DNA from: an uncultured Gammaproteobacteria bacterium
Lineage (GTDB): Bacteria; Pseudomonadota; Gammaproteobacteria; Chromatiales; Chromatiaceae
Length of the DNA stretch: 6,139 nucleotides
Reading direction: 5' to 3'
Assembly: GCA_937926265.1 (NCBI GenBank)
Contig: CALAZS010000285.1
Location: 1-6,139, forward strand
The position numbers and the translations under genes were made by a program. The notes beneath the pieces are model-generated. The model saw only the letters and a program-made list of their open reading frames with translations, did no database searches and was not told where the DNA came from. Every line of letters starts with the position of its first letter. The stretch's first letter is position 1. Below, in pieces: positions 5,064 to 6,139 of the stretch.

Positions 5064-6139
5064 ATGCGCTATACCGATAAATCACTTGCAGAACAAATGC
5101 GTATTCATGAGATTGAGCTATCGGCACGCAAGAAATTACTCGATTTTACCACTTCAGATGTCACGCATTTAAAAAAAGCTCTAAGCCTTGTTGAAAGTGA
5201 AATTGATGAAATAGTTGAGCTGTTTTATCTGCAGATGTTGGCAGTGGATGAAATCGGCCTGATTATTGGTGATTCTGACTCTCTGTCCAGGCTCAAAAGC
5301 TACCAGAAAAAATATGTACTTGACTTGTTTTCAGGCAAATATGATTCGGAGTACGTAAACAGCCGATTAAGAATTGGCCTGGTGCATAAGCGAATCGGCG
5401 TTGAAACCAAGCACTATTTATCGGCCATGGCGCTGCTTCGCAAGATTCTTGTCGAATGGATATCATTGGGTTGTGATGATAAAGAAAGTATTCCACATAT
5501 TCTAAGCGCGCTGGATAAGATACTTAATTTCGATATACAGCTGGTATTTGATACCTACATTTCAGCGCTGGTTTCCGAGATTGAAATTTCCAAGTCCAAG
5601 CTCGAAGCTTATGCTGCGTCCCTGGAAGAAGAGGTTAAAACAAGAACCAGGGAACTTGAAGAGCTTTCCAAAAAAGACCCAATGACAGGTTTATACAATC
5701 GTCGCGCCCTCGATGATTTTTTAAAACATGATATTTCACTTGCCAAGCGTAACAAGCATGCCATTACCTCGATGTACATGGATATGGATGGTTTTAAACA
5801 GGTGAATGATGTAAAAGGGCATGTAGTAGGTGACTCATTACTCATTTTGCTTGGCGAAGTGTTGACTGAAATTGCGCGTGAAAGCGATATTGTCTGCCGT
5901 ATGGGCGGTGACGAATTTTGTGTGATTCTCATTCAATGCAATGAAGAACAGGCGGTCATTATAGCTGAGCGAGTTATAAACACGTTTGATGAACGAAATG
6001 TTGAAGACTGTTCATTAAGTATCGGCTTGTCTGAATATCAATTTGACAGCAGCGATTCTGCAGAACGTTTAATCCACAGATCTGATGAAGCCATGTATGC
6101 TGCAAAGAAAATAAAAGGTTTTTCAATTGTGCGCTACAG
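5064..6139 (+). CDS. Globin-coupled diguanylate cyclase, 3' end outside the window
   Basis: The frame is open for 358 codons to the edge; only a few C-terminal residues are probably missing. The start is ATG with AGGG at 5051-5054, 11 bases after the anti-sigma stop. Residues about 30-170 form a heme-binding sensor globin. His108 in GLVHKRIGVETKHY is the expected proximal heme ligand, and Tyr55 in ELFYLQM matches the distal Tyr of E. coli DosC (His98, Tyr43). A coiled-coil signalling helix (about 172-203) leads to the GGDEF domain: DPMTGLYNRRAL from 205, metal-binding Asp240 in MDMDGFKQVND, GHVVGD at 252-257 and the active-site GGDEF at 281-285. RESD at 272-275, five residues before GGDEF, is an intact RxxD product-inhibition site. 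It should make c-di-GMP from two GTP in the cytoplasm, controlled by O2 or another heme ligand. No transmembrane segment is seen. It is probably co-transcribed with the sigma and anti-sigma genes. Confidence 0.93.
   Translation, partial: MRYTDKSLAEQMRIHEIELSARKKLLDFTTSDVTHLKKALSLVESEIDEIVELFYLQMLAVDEIGLIIGDSDSLSRLKSYQKKYVLDLFSGKYDSEYVNSRLRIGLVHKRIGVETKHYLSAMALLRKILVEWISLGCDDKESIPHILSALDKILNFDIQLVFDTYISALVSEIEISKSKLEAYAASLEEEVKTRTRELEELSKKDPMTGLYNRRALDDFLKHDISLAKRNKHAITSMYMDMDGFKQVNDVKGHVVGDSLLILLGEVLTEIARESDIVCRMGGDEFCVILIQCNEEQAVIIAERVINTFDERNVEDCSLSIGLSEYQFDSSDSAERLIHRSDEAMYAAKKIKGFSIVRY

Overview
The window looks like part of a gammaproteobacterial chromosome of moderate G+C. The base for this is the MetA type, the ECF sigma factor paired with a small membrane partner, and the dense same-strand gene packing. 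I cannot name a genus. All seven genes I can support lie on the + strand, the last one running off the right edge. There are no RNA genes, CRISPR arrays or mobile elements that I can see.

Left block (1-1955): a P-loop ATPase of unknown role starts at a TTG codon behind a good ribosome binding site. It is followed four bases later by a MetA-family homoserine O-acyltransferase, the enzyme that opens the methionine branch. The two are almost certainly co-transcribed. The catalytic Cys, His and Glu of MetA are all present. The residue that sets acyl-CoA choice in characterised MetA enzymes is Glu rather than Gly, so acetyl-CoA is a serious alternative to succinyl-CoA.

Middle block (2024-3724): a tight pair of genes I do not recognise. 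The first encodes a single-pass membrane protein with a mainly helical cytoplasmic domain. The second encodes a soluble protein with a Pro-Glu-rich linker, a highly charged helix and a C-terminal helical domain. They probably work together, but no function can be assigned. The A+T-rich gap before them (1956-2023) may carry their promoter.

Right block (3725-6139): an A+T-rich leader with repeated TTAATA half-sites precedes an apparent three-gene operon. It encodes an ECF sigma factor, a membrane-anchored probable anti-sigma factor overlapping it by 11 bases, and, 11 bases further on, a globin-coupled diguanylate cyclase. The cyclase has the heme-ligand His, a distal Tyr, an intact GGDEF active site and an RxxD inhibitory site. 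The layout suggests that an envelope signal (sigma/anti-sigma) and an intracellular gas or redox signal (heme globin) are combined at the level of c-di-GMP. This is the most interesting unit in the window. The link is inferred from gene order, not demonstrated.
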